A stretch of 64,000 nucleotides of DNA from Vitellaria paradoxa. Its lineage: Eukaryota; Streptophyta; Magnoliopsida; Ericales; Sapotaceae. A model generated the notes under the pieces. That model saw nothing but the letters and a program-made list of their open reading frames with translations. It did no database searches and had not been told where the DNA came from. Below are positions 34,215 through 47,110 of the stretch, piece after piece (the stretch's first letter is position 1; the number at the start of each line of letters is the position of its first letter). Where the stretch lies: assembly GCA_019916065.1 (NCBI GenBank), contig CM034238.1, positions 37,663,375 to 37,727,374 on the forward strand, in the 5' to 3' direction. The position numbers were made by a program, and so were the translations under genes.

Positions 34215-36099
34215 TAACCTTAATCTTAAGCAGTTTCTGATTATGAGTTTTAAAAAGAGTTCTGATATACGACAAGAATATTTCGATTAGGAGTCTTTTA
34301 AAAGAGTCCAAGCGTATTTTGATTAGGAGTCTTTTAAAAGAGTCTTGAAATACGAGTTTGGAGTCCAGAGATCGGGTAAAAGAGTTTAGTATCAAATAAA
34401 GGTTAGTTCTAGAGTCCTTAAAGGAGTCTGTAGCCGATCATTATCAGATACATGACACAACAAAGAAAAGATGAAGATTGGAAAAGAAAGTACGTTGTCT
34501 TTTCAAAGTAAGATTCTATATATCTTGCCTCCTTTTTTCTCTTCTCCTTCGTTTCCTCTATCTTCTTCCTTTTTTTTTTTTTGTCTCTATCCTCTTTTCT
34601 CCTTTTTTCTTTCTACTCACCATCTTAGTATATATGGAAGATTTACATGCATCATGTTCTCAGTTGATAGATGTTGGTAGTTGATAAACATAGGTAGTTG
34701 GTGACCCTTTTATTTTATTGTATTTATTTTTTTAGAGAAAAAAGAAAATCAACACGCATATATATCTATAAGTATATACATATATATTTGATTATCCTTT
34801 TATTAACGAATGATGAAAATCCATACCAAAACTTTGGATAAACTTTTTTATTAAAAAATAATAATTTAATAGTGACTGAATAATCTCACTTAGGATTTAT
34901 CACCTAGGAACACTGCCGATTTTTATTGAAAATGTCTTATTTCCATACAAGGTACCCTTAGGAATGTTAAGGATGAGAATAAATTAAAGTACTCATTGCT
35001 AAATTTATCTTTCGCAATGGGGTGATGGGTGGGTAGAAATGGCCATTTTAAGCAGAGATGAGAACCTATGTTTTGTTTAGGAGATGCTCCCATTTAACTT
35101 GGCCAGTCAAGTAGTCGATCGTGACGGTTAGTTTTTTGATGAGTGATACCGTCGGAAGGCATTGGATGCTAAGCCTATAAAGTCACCGGTTCCCAAGGTT
35201 GAGGGTAAAGGAGGATAGGAATATGATTATCCTAGGAAGATTTAGATTAAACCCCTTATTCAAATTTTACTATGACTAGCAACTTCTCTTGCTTATGTAT
35301 GAATGATGTGTTGGAATTATTTAATTATATTTAATTCATTTTTATGATTATTTTATATATGAAAATATAGAAAAATATACATGAAATCTGTATCGTTATC
35401 GGGTTTGATCCCAAGAACTTAAAGATCTGAATCTGAGATCCCTACCACTATGACACTATTTCATTGTGATACAAAACAACAACATTAAATTATTTGACGT
35501 GTAAATGAAATCGTAATTACAGTGATGGCCTTGTCAAATTGTTGTAAGTACAATTTATGTTGTTTAGTTGGGATCTATTAAATTATTAATTGTTGTATGA
35601 ACAGTATGCCACCTAACCACCACTACAACAATAAACACTTTTAGCGACCAAAAATTTGGCTGCGAAAAGTTATTTTTTGGTCGCTAAAACTTTTGGCGAC
35701 CAAATTATGGTTAGCAAAGGCTAGTGGCAAAAGGTATTGGCGACCAAAAATATATTTGGTCGGTAAAAGTATAATTTTTGCCGACCAAACTTTGGTTGCT
35801 AAAAGATACGCCTTTGGCGACCAACATATATTTGGTTGGCAAAGATTTACTCTTTAACGACCAAAAATTTGGCCAAAGGTTAGTTTTTTGCGACCAATAT
35901 ATTTGGTCGGCAAAGGTTTACCCTTTAGCGACCAAATTTGATTTAATTGGAAATTTGATTTAATTTAAAAAAAATAAAAATTCAAATGTGGCGCCACGTG
36001 ACATCATTTGTTGACATGTCATCATGCCACATGGCAACTTGTATTATGCCACGTGTTGACCTATGATTCCGCCACGTGTTAGCCTATTATTCCACCACG

Positions 36100-36210
36100 T
36101 GTTGAATTTATATTTTTGAGATTTTTGTTGTTGTTGCTGAGATTCGAACTCGTGCCATTTCTTTGGAAGTTCATGTGGTTGACCACTAGGCCAAGCTATT
36201 ATTTGTATAT
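36100..36210 (-). repeat. tRNA-derived SINE-like fragment inside the CACTA element
   Basis: On the minus strand TTGGCCTAGTGGTCAACCAC (A-box-like) is followed about 45 bp on by CGAGTTCGAATCTCAGC (B box) and then a CAACAACAACAAAAA tail. This resembles a tRNA-derived SINE head with a simple tail. No target duplication was identified. Confidence 0.55.
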
Positions 36211-37274
36211 ATATGTTACACTTTTTTGTATATATAAACAAACTATTATCACTTTTGGCGACCATTTGGTCGGCAAAGGTACCCCTTTAGCGACCAATTG
36301 GTCGCCAAAAATGATAAAAAAATTTATGATTTTTATTTAATTATTTTAACTTTTTTATAATATTTTTTTAACACTTTTGTCAACCAATTGGTTGCAAGAA
36401 ATGCCCCTTTATAGATAATTAGTTAGCAAAAGTGATAAAAAAATTATTATTTTTATTTAATTATTTTAACTTTTGTTTCAATAATTTGAAATCATAAACA
36501 ATATATGAAACTATATAGATTTTTAGTAAATAATTTATGAATAACTATTATATTTAACTAAAAATAATTTTAAATATTTTTTTTATTTTCTTCTAATTCG
36601 TATGTATAGCACATATTTAATACATATCTTTAATTTAGTTATATCATGGCTCACTATATATATTTTTTTCTTCATTTTGTATTTATATTTTTAAAAATAA
36701 TTTGGTTGCATTTAGTTTTAGAAAATTATTTTTAATAAGCAAAATTTTTGAAAACTATTTTAAGAATTTATTTCTAATAAAAAAATATTTTAGGTGATTA
36801 TATTTGGAAATAAGTTCTAAAAAGATAAAGAAATGAAATTACTTAAAATTAATAAATAATATTTGTTAATTTTATTTTTAAATTTAAAATAATGTCACTT
36901 TAATATAATTAATATTAAATTACACTAAACAATTATTAGATATTAAAACGTTTAATATTCACTTGATTTTAAGTTATACAAACTATAAAGGTTACTCTAA
37001 CATATTTACTTCGAAACAAAAAATGATTATACATTCAAATTATCTAAATTTGATTTGGTGAATTTAGTTTTAACATTAATTTGGTAACATTCTTTTATTG
37101 ATCCATGATTATAATTTTTGATAATTTTTATAAATTAATTAAAATTAATAAATAAACGTTAAAATAAAATTTATGAAATCTAATTTAAATCATACAAAAA
37201 GATAAATAAATTTGTTTGACAGAAAATAGAGAAAGAAATAAAATTTAATTATTTTTATTTAACCATTTCATTTT

Positions 37275-37960
37275 TTAGCGACTAAATTAATATTTGGTCG
37301 ATGAAAAGATTTTTTTAACGACCAATTGGTCACCAAATGCTTAGAATTTAGCCACCAAACTTATTTGGTTGCTAAAAATGAATGTCAAAATTATGAAAAT
37401 ATTTCGTGACCAAATGTTTTGGTAGCCAAAAGTCATTATTGGCACCAAAGGATGGAGGGAAATATTTTATAACTCTTTAGTGACTAAATTAATATTTGGT
37501 CGCTAAAGGTTAACTTTTAGCGACCAATTGGTCGCCAAATGCTTGGGATTTAGCGACCAAACTTATTTGGTCGCTAAAAATAAATGTCAAAAAATTATAA
37601 AAATATTCCGCGACCAAATATTTTGGTAGCCAAAAGCCATTGTTGGCGCCAAATGGTGGAGGGAAATATTTTAGAACTCTTTAGCGACTAAATTAATATT
37701 TGGTCGCTAAAGGTTGACTTTTAGCGACCAATTGGTCGCCAAATGCCTGGGATTAGCGACCAAACTTATTTGGTCGCTAAAAATAAATGTCAAAAAATTA
37801 TAAAAATATTCTGTGACCAAATGTTTTGGTAGCCAAAAGCCATTGTTGGCACCAAAGGTTAGAGGGAAATATTTTAGAACTCTTTAGCGACTAAATTAAT
37901 ATTTGGTCGCTAAAGGTTGACTTTTAGCGATCCTTTAGTGACCAATTTATATTTGGTCGC
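37275..37960. repeat. About 204-bp tandem repeat, three units plus a partial
   Basis: The word TTAG(C/T)GACTAAATTAATATTTGG starts at about 37276, 37478, 37682 and 37885. The intervening sequence (GACCAAACTTATTTGG … AGCCAAAAG … GGAGGGAAATATTTT) is repeated in the same order. The units lie at the right subterminal end of the CACTA element and multiply its putative transposase-binding words. Confidence 0.85.
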
Positions 37961-38039
37961 TAAATATAAATTATTAGCGACCAAATGATATTTAGTCGCT
38001 AAAAATGCTTTTTCTTGTAGTGCACGTTCACCCTATTGT

Positions 38040-38860
38040 GAGAAAAATTTTCAGGACACTGAGCATAAGGATACTGAAGATGAACTTAAGAGAGATTAAT
38101 CTCTCTTGAATATTTCACTAGAAGAGCTATCTATTTTTTTTTCTCTTACATAGTACTAGAAGACTCTATTTATAATTGTGGTCTATAATAATGATTGTTG
38201 GATGATTGTAATAATTAAGTTTAGACTTGGTTTACTTTTATTTGGTTTGTAATATTAATCACGTGGTTGAGACGCTTAGATGGCTCTGTAGTACTATTTT
38301 CTATCCTTAATTTGTACTCTGCAGTTGAATTCTACCAAATAATTTAGTCAATGGCTTATAAACTATTTGGGATAAATTAGGGATTTTGAATACCCTAAAT
38401 TTCTTATTGCGACCAACCTCCAATTTGGAGGAAATTGGGGGTGTGGCAGCGGATTATTATCATTTAATTTTTATACTCAACAAATAAATCCCAAGTCACC
38501 CCCACATATTCGGATTCTAAAAATCTGGGACGTGACATAAAAATTTTCTCCCATTATTGTTTTCCCTTATCTATGAGTTTTCTATCCCTATTCCCTCTCC
38601 CTATTTAAAAAGAAAATTATTTATTAAATCCAAATAATATTATCAATAATAGGAGAGGAAAAAGATATAGGGATGTAGGGGCATGCTAAGAGGGGGAATA
38701 AGGATAGATAGGTCAATAAAAGAGATGGGTAAGGTAACAAAAGGCCAGGAAACTAGGAAAATGAATTAAGAGACGTTGTCCCAAGCACAGGACCATTCCA
38801 TGTGCTATCCTAACACTAGTCCCAAAGTTTAAAAAATTTTAAGTTTTGAGCTATATGCCT
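38040..38860. other. LTR remainder and short spacer
   Basis: Up to 38537 this is the outer part of the inverted LTR. From 38538 to 38860 no feature was recognised. Confidence 0.5.
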
Positions 38861-38867
38861 AAACATG

Positions 38868-39081
38868 GTGTTTTCAGGTGAACTTACGCTAGAGAAAGTT
38901 CACACTTCTGAAAATGCTGGGGATATGTTTATGAAACTCTTTATCGCAAATAAGTTCAAGCACTGCTTGGACTTGATTCACATCCAGTTGCTAGATAGAA
39001 GATACACCCAAACTATAGTGTTTAAGATAAAGCTATCGATTTTTAGCTTCCTAAGGAGTGAGTTTAGCCAAGATGGAGAAT
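38868..39081 (+). pseudogene. Ty1/copia 3'-end fragment (RNase H tail, PPT, LTR start)
   Basis: The frame at 38877-38985 reads ELTLEKVHTSENAGDMFMK, then LFIANKFKHCLDLIHI, the well-known C-terminal tail of copia polyproteins. About 80 bp further on GCCAAGATGGAGAA (39067-39080), a typical copia polypurine tract, is followed by TGTTAGAGTTGTG, a credible LTR start at 39081. Everything upstream is lost. Confidence 0.75.
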
Positions 39082-41075
39082 GTTAGAGTTGTGACTAACA
39101 CTTGTTACACTCATACACTAGAAAAGAGGCAAATACTTGAGCAAAGCGAAGACATCTACCCCTTCAAATCTGCATTAGTTTATGGGAACGAGGAGAAGAT
39201 TATGGATATGAAAAGCGTTATCCCCGTGGTAGGGCTGATTACGCTTGAAAAGAGTAATCATATAACCTAAAAGCCGTTGTTAATTATAGTAACTTTCACT
39301 GCATTTTGTATGTTTTTAGCTAAATTTCACTTTCTTATAGTGAATTGTTCTTAAACGTAAGAGTCAATAAGAATAAAGCATAAAAAACTGTTAAACTGGG
39401 GCAAATATGGAAAAGAAAAGAAGATGAATAGCAACTATGGAATAAATTAAAGAAAAGACTAGAGAAACAAGAAATTTAGCTTGCCGTTGGAATGGGAATT
39501 TGTTGTTCGGACGCTATTATCTAGTTTCATTTTAGTTTTCACACTTAGAAAAATTTTAGATTTTTAAAGATTTGATTTTTGTTCTTGCCACCTGAACGCT
39601 ATATTGCTGTCCGAACATGGTGGTCCAAAATGAGTTTGTAATTTCTGTTTTAGGTTTTAGGGTTTGCTGTCTACATATACTTCTCTTTTACAGACTTTGG
39701 GCAGCTTATTCATATTCAATCTTTCATAGCTTTAGAGTTTAGTTTTTAGCTTTTTCAATGTCGTTTTGATGTTTTCGTAAGTTAGATCAAAGGATTATTC
39801 GTCAGATGCTTTAAAGAATTCAATAAAGTTCTAGCTTTCATCAATGCAATTCATTTCTTTTCCCTTATTCTCTTTTATTTACTATTTTTGCTTATTTATA
39901 ATGATGTTAGACTAGAAATTTCTTCTTGATTCAACCCATCAATGATGGATAGGTTCTTATTTTATGATTGAATGCCATGTAAACCTTACATGTAAGGTTA
40001 AACTTGTATATTAGGGTTTCTATTTTCTAAATCTATTTATTTCTTTTCAAAAACTTTCGAAAATGTATAGTATCAATCATATTTTCTAAAAATCCCTAAT
40101 GTCATTATATGATTAAAGCATTCACATATTTTTGAAATCAAATGAAATAGATTTGGATCAAATATGAATTAATAGAATATCTTTCTAGTTTTCTTGTCCT
40201 AAACGTGAATTCAAAACTGTGCTTTGGAAAAATAACTTTAACAATAATATCTGTCGGTTTAATATTCCTGAATGTGAATCTTAAACCGGGATAAAAATAG
40301 CATTCAATTTGATAATAAATAATATATCCAGATTTATAGGTTGAATCAAGATACTTAAATCGTTATTCGTTAAACTTTATTCATATTTCTTGTTTTAATT
40401 TAATTTACTTTCTTTATTAGGTTTACTTAGAATTCATTTAGAATATTTATTTTCAATTTAGTAATTAAAGTGCTTTATTTAATTGTTATTTAATAATTTT
40501 TGAAACTGACCATCAAAAACCCTATCTCTCATTCTCAATTTACTTTTCTGCACTCAAAAACATAGAATTGGTTAATTTAGAAAAACTTACATTTTGAAAG
40601 CCCTAGCTTCCTTGAGGATACGATCTTGGTCTCATTGAGTTAAATTGTATTGCACCCTCTTGTATTAGGAGGTATTTTAACTGTAAATTTGAAGCAGTCA
40701 ATAATACAGTAGTTGTACAAATATCATCCATTTATAGGAAGAGCACGGGAAGCTCACTGGAAGCTCGCTATGATTCATAAGAGAGTACCAAGAGGCCTAT
40801 TTTAAGGTTTTAGTTTTGCGAGAAGAGTGCTAGAAAGGCGCAGGAACTTGCTAGAAGTTTGCCTAGATGTTGGTCCAGCGAGCATCGGCCTAGTAGTTTT
40901 TGAACTACATTTCGAAAGCTAAATTTACCTAGAGTTTTGTGATATATATATGTATATTCGAAGACATTATACATCAGTAAGAAATTCATATTATGCTTTC
41001 AAAAAGTAGAATTGAGAGAATAAAAAACAAAAAACAAAGTGATGATTATCAAAGGGTTTCTTTAAGGTTCTTTCA
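39082..41075. other. Probable LTR and leader debris
   Basis: The start is likely to be the 3' LTR of the preceding copia fragment. The part from about 39700 to 40720 has the look of a gypsy leader: CCTAGCTTCCTTGAGGATAC near 40603 resembles the segment just before the primer site in several gypsy families. No coding domain is visible. The assignments here are weak. Confidence 0.35.
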
Positions 41076-41079
41076 TCTC

Positions 41080-41690
41080 GTTCTTCTATTCTTCTTACTT
41101 CATTGTTGGATTATACATAAGCCAAAGACAATTGATCTAACATCATGGGAGAATTGGCAACAAAAAAATAGATGGTTAAGATCCTCATCATTAGCTCCAT
41201 ATAGAACACATGTTGGTGTAATGTTGATGTCCTAAGAGATCATTGTTCTTAGTGCTAAGTTTCCTATGTATTGCAAGTTAACTAATGAAATGTATTTTAA
41301 AATATACTTAGAAACCAAATAAGTTTATCACCTTAGGCTTATGCTCTCTCAATGTAATCTAGGTAGGAGTTGCAGCATATTGGTTATTTTTGGAAGCCAA
41401 CTAGACACACTTGTCCCTTTTACTACAATCAAAAGGTGAGGTAATGTGATGGTGTATAATAATCTCCTAGAGCTCCCAAGTAGAAGGAAATGGCCATCTC
41501 CAATCACCATTAGAGATAATAGTTGAGCGATTAGAATTAAGAGGAACACTGGCATCATTAGCAAGTTGCAACCATACTTAGGAACCAAAGGTCCGAAAGA
41601 GTGCCAATTACTAAACCAATGAGATGTTCCTTCCCCATTGCCAATCATGTATTTACATAGAGGAGTGCAATCTCTCCGTGCTTTAATATT
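41080..41690 (-). pseudogene. LINE (L1-type) reverse-transcriptase C-terminal fragment
   Basis: On the minus strand the frame from 41648 reads MIGNGEGTSHWFSNWHSFGP, the conserved block after the RT domain in plant L1 elements. Further on, in another frame, TCVLYGANDEDLNHLFF is the zinc-binding segment annotated as zf-RVT. Frame changes between them show decay. No 3' tail or target duplication was located. Confidence 0.75.
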
Positions 41691-41719
41691 TTTTCCACGT
41701 CCACGAACAATTAGTAGGA

Positions 41720-42448
41720 GTTTTTATTTGGCATTTGGAGAGTAACCAACAAACCACAAAAAATAGAGATAAATAGTGAAAATTTATTCAAACGGAACCG
41801 TTGGAATGGGTTTTGGTTCATTCGAATAGATTTTGGTCCGTCTGTTCGAACGACTTCTGGCAAACATTTTTTGACTTTTTGTGTTAGAACTTTTTGAAAT
41901 TTATAAAGATTTTATTAGGATTTCTAAAGATTTTTATAGATTTATAAAAATTTGTAGAAATTTTATAGAAATTTACAAAATTCGAGATGGGAAAAATTTG
42001 AAAAAAAAAATTGTAGAGATTTTTAGAGATTAATTTTTATTTTTATTTTTGGCTCCAAACGTACTCTCAAACTGGTATATTGATTAGGAAAATAGGTTTA
42101 TCAAATAAAGGAGTAAATATGTTAGCTCTAAGAATAAGATACTTAATAGCTTTTAATGTTCCAAATATATTTTTATACAAAAAATAAATTTTAATTCAAG
42201 ATAGATTAATTATTTCAAAATATTTTTGTAATAATCAAATTTCTAATTTATATTAGAAATTAAAATCTAAATTCATTACACAAAATCTATTTACTAAAAT
42301 TTAAAATTTATATTATTTAACAATGAGATAAGGTATTTGATTGCAGAGAGAATAAGTAAAGAAATTAAAAAAAAAAAAAGAATTGCTTGAATTAAAGTTG
42401 ACTTTGCACCAATAGCAGAAGGCCCCTTTCTAATAAGAGGCCTTCTAA
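41720..42448. other. AT-rich spacer
   Basis: No gene was seen. The part 41885-42030 consists of diverged short repeats of ATAAAGATTTTTATAGA type. Confidence 0.5.
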
Positions 42449-44037
42449 TCTATATATTTATAATACTAAAAGAATGTGTTTTTTCTTTTATTCTTTTCTG
42501 TACTTCAATTTTATGTGCCATGCTTATTTGGTCTCCATTTTATTTTTTATTTTCTTATAAAATTTTGAATTATTTTTTAAATTCTTTCATTCTTTCTTTT
42601 TTTTTTTTTCCCTTATTCACAAAACTTTTGTTTCCTTGTAATACATCGCTGAAACACTATAATTTTAATTTTTCTTTTACATATAAAACTACTAGAGTTG
42701 TGGCATATAATTTTAATAAATGTGAATGAGCTCATGGATTTCAAAAGGGACTTGCTTATAAATTCTATGAATGAGCTTATGGGTTCCAAAAAGGGGATTC
42801 ACTTGCTTATAAATTAATATAGTTGTAAGATTTACATATTTAAAATGCAATAGTAATTAAATTAAAAAGCACAGATAAGAATAGAATTAAGTTAAAAAGG
42901 CAAATATAAAATGTTTAAATAATAATTAGATTATTTATCCTATAACAACTACTCTTAATCTTTTTAAAATTTAAAATACAAAAAAAAATACCAAAATATT
43001 AATTAGGCTTGGGACTAGTTATTTTTCTAAATTTTAATTTTAAATTTAAATTGGTCATATTGACTATATTTGCTTTATTTTTCTTTTACCCACATGATTA
43101 ATAGTAATATTTTTTTTATTTGAGTTATTTTTACAAAACCAATAAAAAATTTATTATCAAATCCAATATGACACTTTATATTTATCTTTGAATAAATGAT
43201 TTTTTCTAAATTCTAATTTTAAATTTAAATCAATTAAATTGACCATATTTTATTTTATAAAGCACATCTTGCAATTAATAATAATATTTTTATATAAAAC
43301 TAATTGAAAATTTATTACAAAATCTTGTATGATACTCCATGTTCACCATTTTATTTGTTTATTTTTACAAATTTTTTAAATTAAATAGAATTTTTTTATT
43401 TTTTATACTTTTTGTTCTTATTCACAAAACCTTTATTTTCTTTTGTCCCAAAAAAATAGATGACCACAAATCCATAATAATTATGGTATGTGATTTTCGT
43501 CAATGTAAAGTAAAGCTATGAGTTTCTTACATTGAACTTACCTATTTGTTCATTGTAGTTGTAAAATTTATTAAAAAAATTAATTCAAGTTGGAAAATGG
43601 TTTAAAATTTATTAAAAATTAATTAAATTTAGAAAATATAATTTCTTTAACAATAACAATTCTTATTATATCTTGAATTTAAAAATACAAAATATGCCGA
43701 TTTAGAAAATTTTTAATTTTAAATTTAAATTGATCATGTCAATAATTTTTAATTGATAATAATATTTAATATTTGAGTTATTTTTTAGAATTTAATTAGA
43801 TCGACATTCGATAAAGTATAAAATTTTAGTATTTGTATAGAAATTTGACTTTGATAAATTCTATTAACTCATTAACATTGACACGAACAATAAATATAAA
43901 TATAAAAAATAACTTAATAACTATTTTATGAAATTATACATCTTTATTAAAATATTTTATAATATAATTAAAATTATGTACTGTCCATAGAAAATATTAT
44001 ATAATCTCGTGCATTTCACGTATCAACACTCGTTAGT
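42449..44037 (+). mobile_element. Candidate non-autonomous Helitron, about 1.6 kb
   Basis: The 5' end TCTATATATTTATAATACTA follows an A, and the 3' end has a short hairpin CGTGCATTTCACG, then CGTTAGT followed by AT. This matches Helitron structure: 5' TC, a 3' hairpin about 10 nt before a CTRR-like end, and insertion between A and T without duplication. The 3' CTRR is imperfect. Inside are diverged repeats: TTCTAAATTTTAATTTTAAA-type blocks near 43020, 43205 and 43700, and a CACAAAAC(T/C)TTT block near 42618 and 43422. No Rep/helicase coding. Confidence 0.45.
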
Positions 44038-44130
44038 ATAATATTTATTTGTTATTCACTATATTTGCTTTGTAAAGAGAAATTGAGAGTGAATTTTCGA
44101 CTTTGGAATATCAAATCTGAAAACAATTAA

Positions 44131-44466
44131 GGTGTCATTCACAGATCAACAATACTTTTGAGCTTGTTTTCTATTTTACAATTTTAAAAATAAGAAAAAC
44201 AGTTTCAAATACATTTGACCACTTATGTTTTCATAATTTATTTTAGAAAACATAAAATGGGTCTACATATAAAATGTAAAATGACAAAAAGTCGTTAATG
44301 AGCGTTTTTAACTCATAATAAGGAAAATCTCAAAATATAGAAAATAAAAAATATCAAACCAAATATATTTTTTATTTTTTTATTTTAAAATTTTCAAAAC
44401 ATAAAACACATAAAATAGAAAATAAAAAACGAAAAATAGAGATACAAAACAAAAGGAAATGTTTCT
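44131..44466. mobile_element. Tourist-like MITE, copy 3 (diverged)
   Basis: GGTGTCATTCACAG follows TAA at 44128-44130. The interior (AGAAAAACAGTTTCAAATAC, CATAAAATGGGTCTACA, GGAAAATCTCAAAAT) is the reverse complement of the family at 17212 and 49225. The right end is degraded near 44466. Confidence 0.55.
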
Positions 44467-46189
44467 ATAAATCTACGTTTCTGATTTATTAGATCCTAAA
44501 ATAAATGCTATTGTACAGTATACAAATCCACTACCTTAATCATTTTGATCCTTTTGCAACCAATATTGAAGGGGTAAATTTCATAGTATATTTCTCTTTT
44601 TTTTTTTTGAAGTTTAATTTTGTCATGTATTCTTTTATTTTTTATTTTCTTAAAGACGTTTTAAGAATTTTTTTTTTTTGGTTGAATATGTGTTTGGAGC
44701 ACTAAAATTGCTCAAAATGTTTCAACTTTTTCAATTTCTCCCAACATTTTTTCACACCAAAAATTTTCAATTGTTACTAACTTCTTTTTTAATTTCCTTC
44801 AACTTTTACCAACCTTCTCTATTTTTTAAACTTTTATCAACTTTTACTATTTTTATTTATTTTTTTAATTTTAATTAATTTTTTACACTTTTCGATAAGG
44901 ACAGTAAGCATTTAATAATTTAAAATTAGTCTATGCTTTACTTTTTTGGGCCAAAAATTTAGCAGGCCCTGAGATTTAGAATTTTTAAATTTCGATGCTC
45001 ATGATTAGTAGTTCTTTTTTCTCACATTTTGTTTGTATCCTTTTCACATTTTTTAATTAGTTTATAAAAAAACTTATTTTTAAATTTTTCTTCGATAATA
45101 TTTTATTTTTTGAAATTATTTTTTTGCACTTATCTACTCGCAAAAAAAAAAAAAAAAGAAAAAAAAAAGAAAAAAGCTAAGTGTGGAATTAGCAACTTTT
45201 TAATGTCAAAATTTTGTATTTCTAACTATAAGTAACTCTATCTCATGGTCAACTACGATAATTGAATTTCTGGTTTAGGCTGCTATTGAATATTATACAA
45301 ACTCACATACTTTATTGACTATTTCCGTGCGAAAATTTTCTTCCCATTAAATGTTGGAAGCCAATTTAACGATTAATTTAATTTAAAAACAAAATGAAAT
45401 AATTACAGAAATGCTCTTAAAGAATCTTAATTTATTATAAATTAAAAATCTTAAATTCCAAACTTGACAATAATTTTTTTTTTTATCTTTGTTGCGCATG
45501 TAGTAAAAAGAATATTATAATAAAAATAAAGGGGTAATGGTTTTTTTACTCTTTATATTTAAAATGAATTTAGTTATACCTTTAAACTTTAAAAATCGAT
45601 CTTTACATCCCTTATACTTTGAATTAAAGTGAAAATATTAAAAAATTTATCAATATAACCGTGATTCTAAGTAAGTTTAAAAATTGTATATATACTCCAT
45701 GTACTTTATATTACTTACACTTACAACTCATGATTCTATTTAATTTTTAATTGAAAATTTTATCTTCTCACTTGAAAATTTAACGCTCTTTACAGCTTCA
45801 ATTTAACCCAAAATACAACGGATACAAAGGTAGATTTTTAAACTTTAGGGGTGTAAGTGATTTTCACCATAAGTACATGGGATAAAAAGACAATTATTTC
45901 AAAAATCAATTTTGAGAGGTAGAATTAGATCTAGAATTATTTTTAAAAAATAGTTATTTTGGCCAAAAACTTTAATTTTCCGTTTCTGCAACTTTATTAG
46001 AAAGGGGAAAAACAATTGTATTTTTTATTTTTTATTTTCTTTTTATTATTCCAAAAATGTGTAATTACCAGGATTAGACTTACAAGGAAGTAGTGGGGTT
46101 GTTGGTTAGGGAAACATTACAAATGTGGCATTTTTCTTTTTAATGGGTAGCCGCTGGTTTTTGATTAGTTTGAGGTCTTACATTGATGC

Positions 46190-46216
46190 TCTCTCTCTCT
46201 CTCTATATATATATAG
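46190..46216. repeat. (CT)n-(TA)n compound microsatellite
   Basis: A run of CT repeats continues directly into TA repeats, ending at TATAGAAGG. It lies in plain spacer. Confidence 0.95.
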
Positions 46217-47044
46217 AAGGATAAAAGTCAAACAATTTAGAAAAGGAAAAACTAATAACAAATAAAACAAGGTTATTAATTAAATTAATTAGTATTCGAT
46301 TAAAGAATTTAATTAAAAAATGTAGTTTGTATAATTTTTTTTACATAATGTGACACATTATTATTTTATAATTTAATAAAATATAAAAAATAATAATTAT
46401 AAATACTCATCATATTTTAAAATCTATTTATGTAAATAATTTTCATGCTGTTAAGTTTCAATGTATCAAAATTGAACTTTAAATAATAGTATCAATTTTT
46501 TGTAAAGAGAAAGTGATTGGTCGAGTAATTTTCAGGCAACCTCCATCTTCCTTTCTACTCTTTATCTATTTTATTTATTTATTTTTTAAGTCAAAATATC
46601 TAAATTTAACAGAAATACATTAGTTGCAGTAAATTTTAAGTAAACGAGACAATTATTTAAATATTAAATTTTTAATTACAAAATACACAACATATATAGG
46701 GGCATTAATCTGGAATGCCAAAGGGGAAAAAAAGTTAGAAAAAACGTAATGTATCAATCGTTTTTTGGACTTTGAAAGGAAATTCAAAATTTCTGACAAG
46801 ACTTGTTTAAATATGATTAAATGACTCATTTGAATGATTTTCATATGCTCTGTCAGACCTTTTTCTGACAGAATTCATTCGAACAAGATTGACGGCCTGT
46901 TCGGTGGCACCAAAAGTCAATAACTTTAACTAATTTTTGTACTTTTCTCTGATCAAATTTATACATATATTACCTTTATGTCACATCTTTTTATTTTTAT
47001 TATACTTTTTGACTACATTTTTATCAACTAAACACTCCCTAACT

Positions 47045-47110
47045 GATCTGTTTAAATGGTTTTCATGACTAAAAGTTGATCTATTTAAATGGTTTTCATG
47101 ACTAAAAGTT
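47045..47110. repeat. 33-bp tandem duplication
   Basis: Two adjacent copies of a 33-bp unit beginning GATCTGTTTAAATGG / GATCTATTTAAATGG and ending GACTAAAAGTT. They differ at one position. Confidence 0.9.

Larger units (their letters stand above)
35621..38022. mobile_element. Non-autonomous CACTA element, 2.4 kb, intact ends and CAC target duplication
   Basis: The left end CACTACAACAATAAACAC and the right end …GCTTTTTCTTGTAGTG (inverted CACTACAAGAAAAAGC) are CACTA-type termini. They are flanked by the 3-bp repeat CAC (35618-35620 and 38023-38025). Many subterminal copies of TTTGGTCGCTAAA and its inverse TTTAGCGACCAAA fill both ends. There is no transposase. It carries a minus-strand tRNA-derived fragment, a 107-bp block shared with 26662-26768, and a tandem repeat near its right end. 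Confidence 0.88.
34850..38537 (-). repeat. Inverted, diverged copy of the 3.67-kb LTR family (split by a CACTA element)
   Basis: On the minus strand it begins TGTCACGTCCCAG at 38537 and follows the solo LTR at 21283 through GTGACTTGG, the ATGATAATAA segment, and the GGTACCTTGTATGGAAAT region down to about 34855. There the alignment fades (equivalent to about 22640 in the solo copy). Similarity is clear but with many substitutions and indels, so it is older or from another subfamily. The insertion 35621-38022 interrupts it. The far end was not found. Confidence 0.78.

Noticed and set aside
34471..34684. Signal-peptide-like frame with hydrophobic Phe/Leu stretch
   Set aside because: The composition comes from a poly-T/CT tract; there is no conserved C-terminal motif and no TATA box at a proper distance.
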